A stretch of 5,250 bases of DNA from an uncultured Longilinea sp. GTDB taxonomy: Bacteria > Chloroflexota > Anaerolineae > Anaerolineales > Anaerolineaceae. The DNA lies in contig CALMIB010000298.1 in NCBI GenBank assembly GCA_937863945.1, positions 1 through 5,250 on the forward strand. The letters run 5' to 3'. Below are positions 1-5,117 of this stretch, piece by piece (the stretch's first letter is position 1; each line of letters opens with the position of its first letter). The notes beneath the pieces are model-generated. The model ran no database searches. It was not told the origin of the DNA and worked only from the letters and a program-made list of their open reading frames with translations. The position numbers were made by a program, and so were the translations under genes.

Positions 1-801
1 GCCGAGGCTTTTGAGGTAGTCGTAGGAGGTTTTGACCGCCTGGTTGACTTCGGCCAGGTCTTTGGGGCCGGCGGAGGTGAACTCGATCTCGATGCTCAGC
101 GGGCTGTCGTTGCCGGCCGAATCGAGGATCCGCAGGATTTGTGCGAAGTTGACGCGGCCCTGTCCCAGCGCGGGGAAGTTCCACTCGCCCTGGCCGCCCA
201 GCTTGTCCTTGACGTGCAGGAAGCCCACCCGGTCAACGCAGCCGGGCAGGTCATCCAGCGGGTCGATGCCGGCGAAGTAGATGACGTTGGCGGTGTCGTA
301 GTTGAGCCGGACGCGCGGCGAGCCGACCAGCTCGACGATGCTCTTGATGACCGCGCCGGTGGCATGCTCGCCGTGGTTTTCCAGCACCAGCTTGAGGTTG
401 TACTGCTCCAGGTAGGGCAGCAGGTCGCGGATGTGCGCGGCCACCTGCTCGTTGCCGGCCACGGCCTGATCCTTGAGGTGCGCCTCGCCGATCGAGGAGA
501 CGATGTAGTCGCAGCCGAAGAAATTGGCCAGGCGCATGTTGTTGACAAAATCGCCGATGCGCGCGGTGTCCATCAGGTTGGTGTGCCCGCTCATCGCGAA
601 GGGCATCAGCCCGGCGGCCTTCAGCCGGTCCTTGACGCGGTTGAGATCGTTGAAGCTCATCGTCGGGAAGACGTGCTCGGTCCAGCCCTTGGTGGCGGTC
701 AGTTCGATGTAGTGAAAGCCGGCGGCGGCGATGCCGTCGATGGCCTCGCCGATGGAATAGCCGTGGTAGCAGTTGGAATTGACGGCGACGATTCGTTTCA
801 T
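1..801 (-). CDS. Sugar phosphate isomerase/epimerase-like TIM-barrel protein (3' end cut by window)
   Basis: The frame is open from an ATG at 801 to the window edge, giving 267 residues without a stop. It begins MKRIVAVNSNCYHG and matches the xylose isomerase-like TIM barrel family (AP endonuclease 2 fold) in pattern. The expected divalent-metal ligands are visible: Glu141 in LVLENHG, Asp169 in NYDTAN, His196 in FLHVKDK, and Glu238 or Glu240 in SIEIEF. The family includes sugar and sugar-phosphate isomerases, epimerases and inosose dehydratase-type enzymes; the substrate cannot be told from sequence. No signal peptide is seen, so it is probably cytoplasmic. The start is supported by GGAGGT at 811-816, nine bases upstream, and an extended -10 box lies just before it. 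Most of a typical 270-300 residue protein is present, so only a short C-terminal tail should be missing. Family assignment is firm; the specific reaction is unknown. Confidence 0.88.
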   Translation of the reverse strand, partial: MKRIVAVNSNCYHGYSIGEAIDGIAAAGFHYIELTATKGWTEHVFPTMSFNDLNRVKDRLKAAGLMPFAMSGHTNLMDTARIGDFVNNMRLANFFGCDYIVSSIGEAHLKDQAVAGNEQVAAHIRDLLPYLEQYNLKLVLENHGEHATGAVIKSIVELVGSPRVRLNYDTANVIYFAGIDPLDDLPGCVDRVGFLHVKDKLGGQGEWNFPALGQGRVNFAQILRILDSAGNDSPLSIEIEFTSAGPKDLAEVNQAVKTSYDYLKSLG

Positions 802-834
802 GGTCGGGGTACCTCCGGGAAGTGCGTTTGGGAA

Positions 835-843
835 AGTATAACA
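835..843 (-). promoter_or_regulatory. Extended -10 promoter for the isomerase-like gene
   Basis: Read on the minus strand, TGTTATACT carries the TGn extension plus TATACT, a five-of-six match to TATAAT. Transcription would start near 828, leaving a leader of about 27 bases that contains the GGAGGT ribosome site. No good TTGACA-like -35 sits 16-18 bp upstream, which is tolerated with an extended -10. It suggests this gene is transcribed separately from the VOC gene 245 bp upstream. Inferred from motif only. Confidence 0.45.
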
Positions 844-973
844 TCTAACGCGGAGGGAGATTATTCCTTCGGTTCGGTGTTTTCTTTGCACGCGGCTTGA
901 ATTTGTGCCGGCACCCCTGATACATCCGCTTCCACCGCCTCATTTGGGAATCGCAGCACACGCCCGCCGCAGG

Positions 974-1039
974 CTTACCCGCCCCGGTCGGTATTTTTCC
1001 CCTTCCCGTTTCGGGAAGGGCCGGGGGCTGGCCTGTAAG
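974..1039. repeat. Nested imperfect inverted repeat downstream of the VOC gene
   Basis: The core is a perfect 9-bp stem, CCCTTCCCG (1000-1008) and CGGGAAGGG (1012-1020), with a TTT loop. Outside it, GCCCCGG (981-987) faces CCGGGGGC (1021-1028) with one extra G, and CTTAC (974-978) faces GTAAG (1035-1039). The unit begins about eight bases after the VOC stop codon on the minus strand. Neither strand has a T-tract after the core stem: on the minus strand it is followed by GAAAAATACC, so it is not a standard intrinsic terminator. The layout resembles dispersed palindromic C/G-rich intergenic elements common in some environmental genomes; copy number cannot be seen here. It may still stop transcription or protect the 3' end of the mRNA. 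Confidence 0.55.
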
Positions 1040-1046
1040 GGTTAGG

Positions 1047-1469
1047 TCACCCACCGCCCAAGTGCCAGCGGTGCCCCGGCGCGAACTGCACCAGGTCCCA
1101 CAGATTCCCGTACAAATCCTCAAACACGGCCACCGTGCCGTAGTCTTCCTCCTTCGGCGGGCGGACGAAATGGATGCCCAGCGCGGTCATCTCGTTGTAA
1201 TCGCGCCAGAAGTCGTCGGTGGCCAGGAAGAGGAACACGCGCCCGCCGGCCTGGTTGCCGATGAAGGGCTCCTGTTCGGGCTTGGAGGCGCGCGCCAGCA
1301 GCAGGTCGGTGCCGGTAGAGTTGGGCGGGGCAACCACCACCCAGCGCTTGTCCTGCGCGGGCTGGTAGGTATCCTCGACCAGGGTGAAGTGCAGCTTTTG
1401 GGTGTAAAAGGCGATGGCTTCGTCGTAATCGCGGACGACCAGGGCGATGTGTGCGATGGATTGTTTCAT
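1047..1469 (-). CDS. VOC-family (glyoxalase/bleomycin resistance-like) protein
   Basis: This 140-residue protein has the shape of a single vicinal-oxygen-chelate protein with two beta-alpha-beta-beta-beta halves. The N-terminal half opens IAHIALVVRDYDEAIAFYTQKL, with His7 in the usual metal-ligand position, and the C-terminal half ends PKEEDYGTVAVFEDLYGN followed by LWDLVQ. The place where most members keep a second His after the Gly-Arg-Val strand (residues 76-80) reads GRVFL, and the final acidic ligand position is Asp125 instead of Glu, so metal binding is uncertain. The frame extends seven codons further to 1490, but the ATG at 1469 is chosen because AGAGGAG lies just upstream and the family starts there. 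VOC members include lyases, dioxygenases and resistance proteins; no substrate can be assigned. It lies 74 bp after the aldo/keto reductase gene and may share its transcript. Confidence 0.88.
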   Translation of the reverse strand: MKQSIAHIALVVRDYDEAIAFYTQKLHFTLVEDTYQPAQDKRWVVVAPPNSTGTDLLLARASKPEQEPFIGNQAGGRVFLFLATDDFWRDYNEMTALGIHFVRPPKEEDYGTVAVFEDLYGNLWDLVQFAPGHRWHLGGG

Positions 1470-1473
1470 TCGG

Positions 1474-1480
1474 CTCCTCT
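1474..1480 (-). promoter_or_regulatory. Ribosome binding site that decides the VOC start
   Basis: On the minus strand, AGAGGAG ends four bases before the ATG at 1467-1469. It lies downstream of the alternative ATG at 1490, inside that longer reading frame, which has no comparable site of its own. The spacing is short but workable, so the shorter 140-residue product is preferred. Confidence 0.6.
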
Positions 1481-1543
1481 GGGGTGGCAAATTGCGTTCA
1501 CAGGTATCCTAACCCGCATGGCGTTTGAGTGAGCGGTTATGGG

Positions 1544-2401
1544 TCAGGTGAACAGCGGCTGCATGCCCAGGCGGGTCACCAGCGCTTGCATTTCCGCTTC
1601 GGCGGGCGGCGCGGTGAAGCGCTGTGCCGCATCCAGCACGCGCGGCAGGATATGCACGTCGCCGGCTGAGTTGAGGAACAACCCGGCATGTCCCAGCACC
1701 CAGCCCACCGCCAGGTCGATGTCGGCCTGCACTTCCAGCGGGCGGTACCAGGTGGCGCGGGTGCGAGCGTGCCCGCCCCAGGGCGTGTGCACCAGCGACT
1801 TGATCGTCTGCACGGCCACGTTGCGGGCCTGGCAGATTGTAAACAGGGCCTCAAAATCGTGCCGGTATTGTTCGTTTTGCGCCAGGATGTAGCTGAAGGG
1901 CAGCAGGACCGAGTCGAAATCGAAGCGCTCGAGCGCGCGGCGGTGCATGACCGGCACACTGAGCCCATGGCCGGTGACGCCGATGAAGCGCACCAGGCCC
2001 TCTTCGCGCGCGCGGATGGCGGCTTCCAGCGCGCCGCCGGGACCAAGCGCGGTTTCCCATTCCTGCGGGTCGACCAGGTTGTGCAATTGTAGCAGGTCCA
2101 CCTGGGTGACGTGCAGGCGCTCAAGCGAGCGGCGAATTTCATCATGCGCTGCCTGCGCGCTGCGCTCGCCCGTCTTGGTGGCCAGGAAGAAGGGCCGGCC
2201 GTGCCGCCGGATCCAGTCGCCGATGCGCAGTTCGGCGTCGCCGTAGCTGGCGGCCGTATCGACGTGGTTGACGCCCAGCGCCAGCGCCTGCTCAAGCGAT
2301 TCATCTGCCTGGGCCTGCGATACCTCGCCAAAGGCGGCCGCGCCCAGCAGCACGCGCGAGCTTTCGTGACCGGTACGTCCAAAGGTTAGCTTTGCGATCA
2401 T
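1544..2401 (-). CDS. Aldo/keto reductase
   Basis: A complete 285-residue member of the aldo/keto reductase superfamily, NAD(P)H-dependent TIM-barrel oxidoreductases that reduce carbonyls. The catalytic tetrad is intact: Asp48 and Tyr53 in HVDTAASYGDAE, Lys76 in FLATKTGER, and His107 in LLQLHN. Further family signatures are FGRTG near the start, ALGVNHVDTAASYG, RLHVTQVDLLQLH and FIGVTGHG (139-146). The C-terminus lacks the Cys-rich ferredoxin-like extension of some members, and the usual nucleotide-phosphate-binding loop is replaced by LNSAGDVHILPRVLDAA (243-259), so cofactor preference is open. It begins MIAKLTFGRTG; the start is set by AGGAG at 2410-2414, eight bases upstream. It follows the DUF1697 gene by 40 bp, probably on the same transcript. 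Physiological substrate unknown; probably cytoplasmic. Confidence 0.92.
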   Translation of the reverse strand: MIAKLTFGRTGHESSRVLLGAAAFGEVSQAQADESLEQALALGVNHVDTAASYGDAELRIGDWIRRHGRPFFLATKTGERSAQAAHDEIRRSLERLHVTQVDLLQLHNLVDPQEWETALGPGGALEAAIRAREEGLVRFIGVTGHGLSVPVMHRRALERFDFDSVLLPFSYILAQNEQYRHDFEALFTICQARNVAVQTIKSLVHTPWGGHARTRATWYRPLEVQADIDLAVGWVLGHAGLFLNSAGDVHILPRVLDAAQRFTAPPAEAEMQALVTRLGMQPLFT

Positions 2402-2441
2402 GTTCCTATCTCCTGATAAGAAAACGCTTTATCCTGGTCGA

Positions 2442-2981
2442 TTAGATTTCAAGGATCATTTCGGCGATAGCCTGCACTGTACGCCAGTTGCGGTCGGTCA
2501 GCGCCACGCCCAACAGCTTTTCGACTTCGGCAGCCAGCTTCGAACGCCCCACGCCTTCCGGCGCGCACAGGTAGAACACGCGCCCGATCAACTGCCAGCG
2601 CTCGCTGGCGGCGCGCAGCCGTTCGACCCCGGCCAGGTTGGGGGCGGGCGGTTCGGCGGCCAGGAAGCCCAAATGCAGGGACTGCGGATCGCTCTGGGCC
2701 TCGGGGAAGGGATTGGCGGTCATGGCCTGCTCGAATTCGGCGCGCGTCAGCAACAGCACCTGCGGCTCGAAGCCGCGCCGCGATTTGATCTCCGCGCCGA
2801 TGGCCGCCGCCAGGCGCGCACCGTCCGGCTCGGGGCTGGCGAAGACCGCGTTGCCGGTCTGGATGTAGGTGCGCACGTCCCGGCAGCCCAGGTTGTGCAG
2901 CAGGGCGGTCAGCTCCTTCATCGGCAGCGCGCCGGCTCCGCCGACGTTGATTCCGCGTAACAGGGCGATGTAGGTGTGCAT
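2442..2981 (-). CDS. DUF1697 family protein
   Basis: A complete 179-residue protein of the DUF1697 family, whose function is not established. The family hallmarks are all present in order: YIALLRGINVGG (residues 4-15), LPMKELTALL (19-28), DVRTYIQTGNAVF (35-47), LHLGFLA (102-108), FYLCAPEGVGRSKL (136-149) and TDRNWRTVQAI (162-172). Length is normal for the family. No signal peptide or membrane segment is visible. The ATG at 2981 matches the conserved N-terminus, but only a weak AGG lies at a suitable distance upstream, so initiation may be modest. The intergenic 9-nt-period repeat element ends about 20 bases upstream of the start, leaving little room for an ordinary promoter. The aldo/keto reductase gene follows after 40 bp. 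Confidence 0.93.
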   Translation of the reverse strand: MHTYIALLRGINVGGAGALPMKELTALLHNLGCRDVRTYIQTGNAVFASPEPDGARLAAAIGAEIKSRRGFEPQVLLLTRAEFEQAMTANPFPEAQSDPQSLHLGFLAAEPPAPNLAGVERLRAASERWQLIGRVFYLCAPEGVGRSKLAAEVEKLLGVALTDRNWRTVQAIAEMILEI

Positions 2982-3003
2982 GACAATGCCTAAAAGAGTC
3001 TAA

Positions 3004-3100
3004 CCACGAAAGGCACGAAAAACACGAAAGGAAGAAAAAACCACAGAGCAAAACCACCTCTCTTTCACTTTTTAACTCTGTGACCTCTGTGGCTCTGTAG
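3004..3100. repeat. Intergenic element of opposed 9-nt-period repeats
   Basis: On the plus strand three copies of CACGAAA begin at 3005, 3014 and 3023, exactly nine bases apart. A single CACAGAG follows at 3042-3048. After a unique stretch come CTCTGTG at 3076 and 3085 and CTCTGTA at 3094, again nine bases apart and in opposite orientation, so the minus strand reads CACAGAG-type units. The element fills most of the gap between the DLH-family and DUF1697 genes. Short 9-nt-period intergenic strings of this sort (CACAGAG and CACGAAG types) recur in many environmental genomes in my recollection, but I know of no assigned function. The repeat structure is read directly; its dispersal is not testable here. 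Confidence 0.75.
3035..3092 (-). terminator. Possible terminator after the DLH-family gene
   Basis: On the minus strand CCACAGAG (3092-3085) can pair with CTCTGTGG (3048-3041), followed directly by six T at 3040-3035. The stem is 8 bp with a 36-base loop, and an alternative 7-bp pairing uses the inner CACAGAG (3082-3076). It starts 23 bases after the DLH-family stop codon, where a terminator would be expected. On the plus strand the same stem is followed by a T-rich stretch too, so it could act both ways. The large loop and short stem make it a weak candidate. Confidence 0.35.
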
Positions 3101-3114
3101 TTTTCGTTTTTCTC

Positions 3115-3747
3115 TTACCCGCCCTTCAAAAACGCCAGCGTGCGATCCCAGGCCAGGTGCGCCGCGGCAGGGTTGTAAGAGTCGGGGCGGTCAGCCTCGA
3201 AAAACCAGTGGCCCGTGCCGGGGTAGGTGTAAAAGCTTGCCGTGCGGCCGGCCTTGACCAGGGCCTTTTCCAGCTTCGTCACGCCCGAAGCCGGTTCCCA
3301 ATCGTCCTGTTCGGCAAAATGGCCCTGGTAGGCCGCCCGCGCCAGCGAGAAATCGCCGCCGCCGGTGGCATAGAAGAGCGTTACTGTCCGGACGATCTCT
3401 GGCCGTTGCTGCGAGAGCCACAACCCCCACCAGCCGCCCAGCGAAAAGCCCACCACGCCGATCGGGCCGCCGGTGAGCGCCTGCAACTGGTCGGCGGCTG
3501 CCAGGATTTCGGCGCTGGCCTGCGCGCGCTTGGCCGTGCCGCGCAGCTTTTTTGCGCCTTCCACCGTCACAGCCACCTTGCCGTGATACAGATCGGGCGC
3601 CAGCACGGTGAAGCCCTCGGCCGCCAGGCGCCGGCAGAAATCTTTCATAAAGTCATTCAGTCCCCACCAGGCATGCAGCACCAGCACGCCCGGGCCCTGC
3701 CCGGAAGGGGGCAGGACGAGATGGTTATTCTGCGGGTCATGCGCCAT
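3115..3747 (-). CDS. Dienelactone hydrolase family alpha/beta hydrolase
   Basis: A complete 210-residue alpha/beta hydrolase of the dienelactone hydrolase family, cytoplasmic by lack of a signal peptide. The triad can be placed: nucleophile Ser102 in the elbow VVGFSLGGWWG, an acid at Asp148 or Asp149 in GHFAEQDDW, and His180 in YPGTGHWFFEADR. Upstream, PGVLVLHAWWGLN (19-31) supplies the oxyanion-hole region and LAPDLYHGKVA (49-59) is the usual loop. Classical dienelactone hydrolases of chloroaromatic degradation use Cys here; the Ser places this protein among the general carboxylesterase-like members, so a role in chlorocatechol breakdown should not be assumed. It starts one base after the EEP gene's stop codon, with its ribosome site GGAGG (3753-3757) inside the end of that gene, which implies translational coupling. 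Substrate unknown. Confidence 0.9.
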   Translation of the reverse strand: MAHDPQNNHLVLPPSGQGPGVLVLHAWWGLNDFMKDFCRRLAAEGFTVLAPDLYHGKVAVTVEGAKKLRGTAKRAQASAEILAAADQLQALTGGPIGVVGFSLGGWWGLWLSQQRPEIVRTVTLFYATGGGDFSLARAAYQGHFAEQDDWEPASGVTKLEKALVKAGRTASFYTYPGTGHWFFEADRPDSYNPAAAHLAWDRTLAFLKGG

Positions 3748-3748
3748 T

Positions 3749-4534
3749 TCAACCTCCGTCTGCTTGCCAGTCGATCTCTGCGGTGATGGGGTAGTGGTCG
3801 GAAGGGTACAGGTTGCCCTCGTGGTGCGTATCCACCGCGGCGGATTGCACCGCGAAGTGGCGCGACACCAGCAGCCAGTCGATCGGCGAGAATTCCGCCG
3901 GGTTGCCGTAGCCGTGGAAGGTGGGCTCGTCGGGCGCGCCGGGGCAGGCCAGGCGGTGCGCGTCAGCCAGCAGACCGCCGCCGGTCAGATCGCCGTAGGC
4001 GGCCGAGTTCTTGTCGGCGTTGAAGTCGCCGGTGACGATCAGCGCGCGCCGCCGGGCGGTTTCTTCGGCCCAGGTGCGCAGTTGCCGCGCCGCGCCGTCG
4101 ATGGCGCCCGGCATGTAATCGAAGTGCGTGTTGAGAAAGGTCAGCGAGCGCCCGCTGGCGCGGTGGCGCAGCTCGGCCCAGGCGGCGGTGCGCGCGAAGA
4201 CCGCGTCCCAGCTCTTACTGCCGGGCTTGCGCGGCGTTTCGCTCAGCCAGAAGCGCCCGGTCTGGACGATTTGAAAGGCGTCCTTGCGGATCAGGATGGG
4301 CGCCATCTCCACGTCGGTCACGCCGCCGCCGCGCCGCACGCCGTAGAACTGGTAGCCGGGCAGGTTGTTCTTGAGGTATTCGGCCTGGGCGTCGTCGCGG
4401 CACTCCTGCACGCCCAGCAGGTCAGGTGCAAAGGCGCGGATGCGCGCCAGCACGCGGTCGCGGCGCCGGTTCCAGGCGTTGTCGCCGTCATCGCAGTTGC
4501 CGCAGCGGATGTTGAAGCTCATGATGCGGATCAT
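3749..4534 (-). CDS. Endonuclease/exonuclease/phosphatase (EEP) family hydrolase
   Basis: A complete 261-residue protein of the Mg-dependent EEP superfamily, which cleaves phosphoester bonds in nucleic acids, phosphosugars or lipids. Active-site motifs in order: MSFNIR with Asn8, LLGVQECR with Glu44, LNTHFDY with Asn135, His137 and Asp139, VTGDFNAD with Asp170 and Asn172, SPIDWLLV with Asp219, and YPSDHYPI with Asp246 and His247. FWLSETPRKPGSKSWD (95-110) is typical of a bacterial EEP subgroup often called phosphohydrolase-like proteins of unknown substrate. No secretion signal is seen. No convincing ribosome site precedes the ATG at 4534, but an extended -10 box sits only six bases upstream, suggesting a leaderless mRNA. 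It is divergent from the TetR gene and coupled to the DLH-family gene downstream, so both hydrolases are probably made together. Confidence 0.92.
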   Translation of the reverse strand: MIRIMSFNIRCGNCDDGDNAWNRRRDRVLARIRAFAPDLLGVQECRDDAQAEYLKNNLPGYQFYGVRRGGGVTDVEMAPILIRKDAFQIVQTGRFWLSETPRKPGSKSWDAVFARTAAWAELRHRASGRSLTFLNTHFDYMPGAIDGAARQLRTWAEETARRRALIVTGDFNADKNSAAYGDLTGGGLLADAHRLACPGAPDEPTFHGYGNPAEFSPIDWLLVSRHFAVQSAAVDTHHEGNLYPSDHYPITAEIDWQADGG

Positions 4535-4540
4535 GGCAGT

Positions 4541-4549
4541 ATTATCCCA
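4541..4549 (-). promoter_or_regulatory. Extended -10 box giving a leaderless EEP mRNA
   Basis: On the minus strand TGGGATAAT reads as a TGn extension plus GATAAT (five of six to TATAAT). Six bases, ACTGCC, separate the hexamer from the ATG at 4534, so the expected transcription start falls on or next to the A of the start codon. This fits the lack of a Shine-Dalgarno sequence. No good -35 hexamer is visible at 16-18 bp. Motif-based inference. Confidence 0.4.
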
Positions 4550-4628
4550 TGAAATGAATTCACTTTCTGTTCTTTACTCCTATCAAGAGTCTATTGCAGC
4601 TTGTCTGCCGTTCACCGAAGCGGTATCA

Positions 4629-4657
4629 TTTTTTATATACCGTCTGGACGGTATAAA
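4629..4657 (+). promoter_or_regulatory. Candidate TetR-gene promoter overlapped by the operator
   Basis: TATAAA at 4652-4657 is a five-of-six -10 box. Seventeen bases upstream is only TTTTTT (4629-4634), a poor -35. The palindromic operator covers the spacer and runs into the -10 box, the classic arrangement for autorepression. Transcription would begin near 4664 and give a leader of about 90 bases. A second weaker -10, TACAAT at 4729-4734, lies nearer the gene but lacks a -35. Confidence 0.35.
4636..4655. promoter_or_regulatory. Palindromic operator, probably bound by the divergent TetR regulator
   Basis: TATACCGTCTGGACGGTATA is a perfect inverted repeat of two 9-bp arms around a 2-bp centre, the size and form usual for a TetR-dimer operator. 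It lies in the divergent region between the TetR and EEP genes. An additional half-site CGGTAT occurs at 4621-4626, 28 bp left of the CGGTAT in the right arm (4649-4654), and forms a second, looser inverted pair with ATACCG at 4637-4642. The right arm contains the TATAAA box of the likely TetR promoter, so binding would block it. Which protein binds is inferred from position. Confidence 0.7.
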
Positions 4658-4741
4658 TATGCCATAGAATCCAGATAAAACAATGCTTTCTGTCCCGGTT
4701 CATCCCGCCCGAAGGCTGGAGCTCAAGGTACAATTTCAAAC

Positions 4742-4745
4742 GAGG
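4742..4745 (+). promoter_or_regulatory. Ribosome binding site that decides the TetR start
   Basis: GAGG ends nine bases before the ATG at 4755, inside the longer frame that opens at 4683. The region before 4683 is A-rich with no purine-rich Shine-Dalgarno match, so the shorter 120-residue product, which starts where family proteins start, is preferred. Confidence 0.55.
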
Positions 4746-4754
4746 ACCGCACGC

Positions 4755-5117
4755 ATGCCAAAATCCGGAGAGAAAACCCGCGCCGCCCTGTTGGACGCCG
4801 CCAGCCGCATTGTTCAACAGCGCGGCGTGGAACATCTGACCCTCGACCTGACCGCGCAGGAAGCCGGCGTCAGCAAGGGCGGCCTGCTGTATCATTTTCC
4901 CAGCAAGGAAGCGCTCATCAAGGGCATGATCCAGTCCTACCTGCCGCGTTTCACCGCCGATTTCAACGCCGCGGCGCAGGCAGATGCCCCGGCGGCCGGC
5001 AGGCCGCTGGACAACAACGACGCTTACCCGTTCTTCGACGCGCTGGACGATCTGTTGCGGCCGGGGCCTACGCGCACGAACGTCAATGATTTAATGATCG
5101 TGTTCGTGCGAGCATGA
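4755..5117 (+). CDS. TetR/AcrR-family transcriptional regulator, apparently C-terminally truncated
   Basis: The protein has 120 residues; family members usually have about 180-220. The N-terminal DNA-binding domain is complete: helix 1 EKTRAALLDAASRIVQQRGV (6-25), then the helix-turn-helix in LTLDLTAQEAGVSKGGLLYH (28-47), ending FPSKEALIKGMIQSY (48-62). GVSKGGLLYHFPSKEALI is the family's signature. Only about 58 residues follow, and after roughly residue 83 I see no likeness to a TetR ligand-binding domain; the protein stops at VNDLMIVFVRA inside an inverted repeat (5073-5110). The ATG at 4755 is chosen because GAGG lies at 4742-4745; an upstream in-frame ATG at 4683 lacks such a site and adds a non-family extension. 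Probable repressor of itself and possibly of the divergent hydrolase genes through the palindrome at 4636-4655. Truncation could be insertion, frameshift or a genuine short regulator. Confidence 0.82.
   Translation: MPKSGEKTRAALLDAASRIVQQRGVEHLTLDLTAQEAGVSKGGLLYHFPSKEALIKGMIQSYLPRFTADFNAAAQADAPAAGRPLDNNDAYPFFDALDDLLRPGPTRTNVNDLMIVFVRA
5073..5110. repeat. Inverted repeat at the end of the TetR gene
   Basis: CGCACGAAC (5073-5081) and GTTCGTGCG (5102-5110) form a perfect 9-bp inverted repeat around a 20-base AT-richer spacer. The spacer also holds two copies of AATGAT (5085-5090 and 5093-5098). The right arm ends four bases before the TetR stop codon at 5115-5117. The lower GC and a TTA codon here differ from the rest of the gene. 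No T-tract follows, so it is not a standard terminator. It could be a regulator site, a junction of inserted DNA or an element end. Confidence 0.6.

Larger units (their letters stand above)
802..1046. other. Intergenic region with no supported gene
   Basis: These 245 bases separate the isomerase-like gene from the VOC gene. The left end holds the ribosome site and extended -10 for the isomerase-like gene, and the right part holds the nested inverted repeat. The middle, about 850-970, contains no motif I recognise. Open frames crossing it on either strand run into known genes in a shadow frame, have no ribosome site and look like no protein family. Confidence 0.6.

Noticed and set aside
139..900. 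Long plus-strand open frame of 253 codons
   Set aside because: It is antisense to the isomerase-like gene, has no ribosome site, and its sequence (rich in Val, Gly, Arg and Asp) is the usual reverse-frame product of a GC-rich gene.
845..1123. Minus-strand 92-codon frame spanning the intergenic repeat
   Set aside because: It overlaps the VOC 3' end in another frame and crosses the nested inverted repeat; no motif and no ribosome site.
1047..1490. Longer VOC protein starting at 1490
   Set aside because: The seven extra residues (MPPQRSR) are not family-like, and the ribosome site at 1474-1480 belongs to the ATG at 1469.
1576..2382. Minus-strand 268-codon frame within the aldo/keto reductase
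   Set aside because: It is a shifted-frame shadow, rich in Arg, Ser, Cys and Trp; the tetrad-bearing frame is clearly the real gene.
3608..4552. Plus-strand open frame of 314 codons, the longest complete open frame in the window
   Set aside because: It is opposite the EEP and DLH-family genes, both of which have intact catalytic motifs. The translated frame is Val/Gly/Ala/Arg-rich with no family resemblance and no ribosome site.
4683..4754. 24-residue N-terminal extension of the TetR protein
   Set aside because: There is no ribosome site before 4683, and the extension lies in what looks like leader sequence; family proteins start near the ATG at 4755.
5073..5110. Inverted repeat as an integron attC site
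   Set aside because: The arms do not fit the RYYYAAC/GTTRRRY core pairs in the right positions, and no integron integrase or cassette array is seen.
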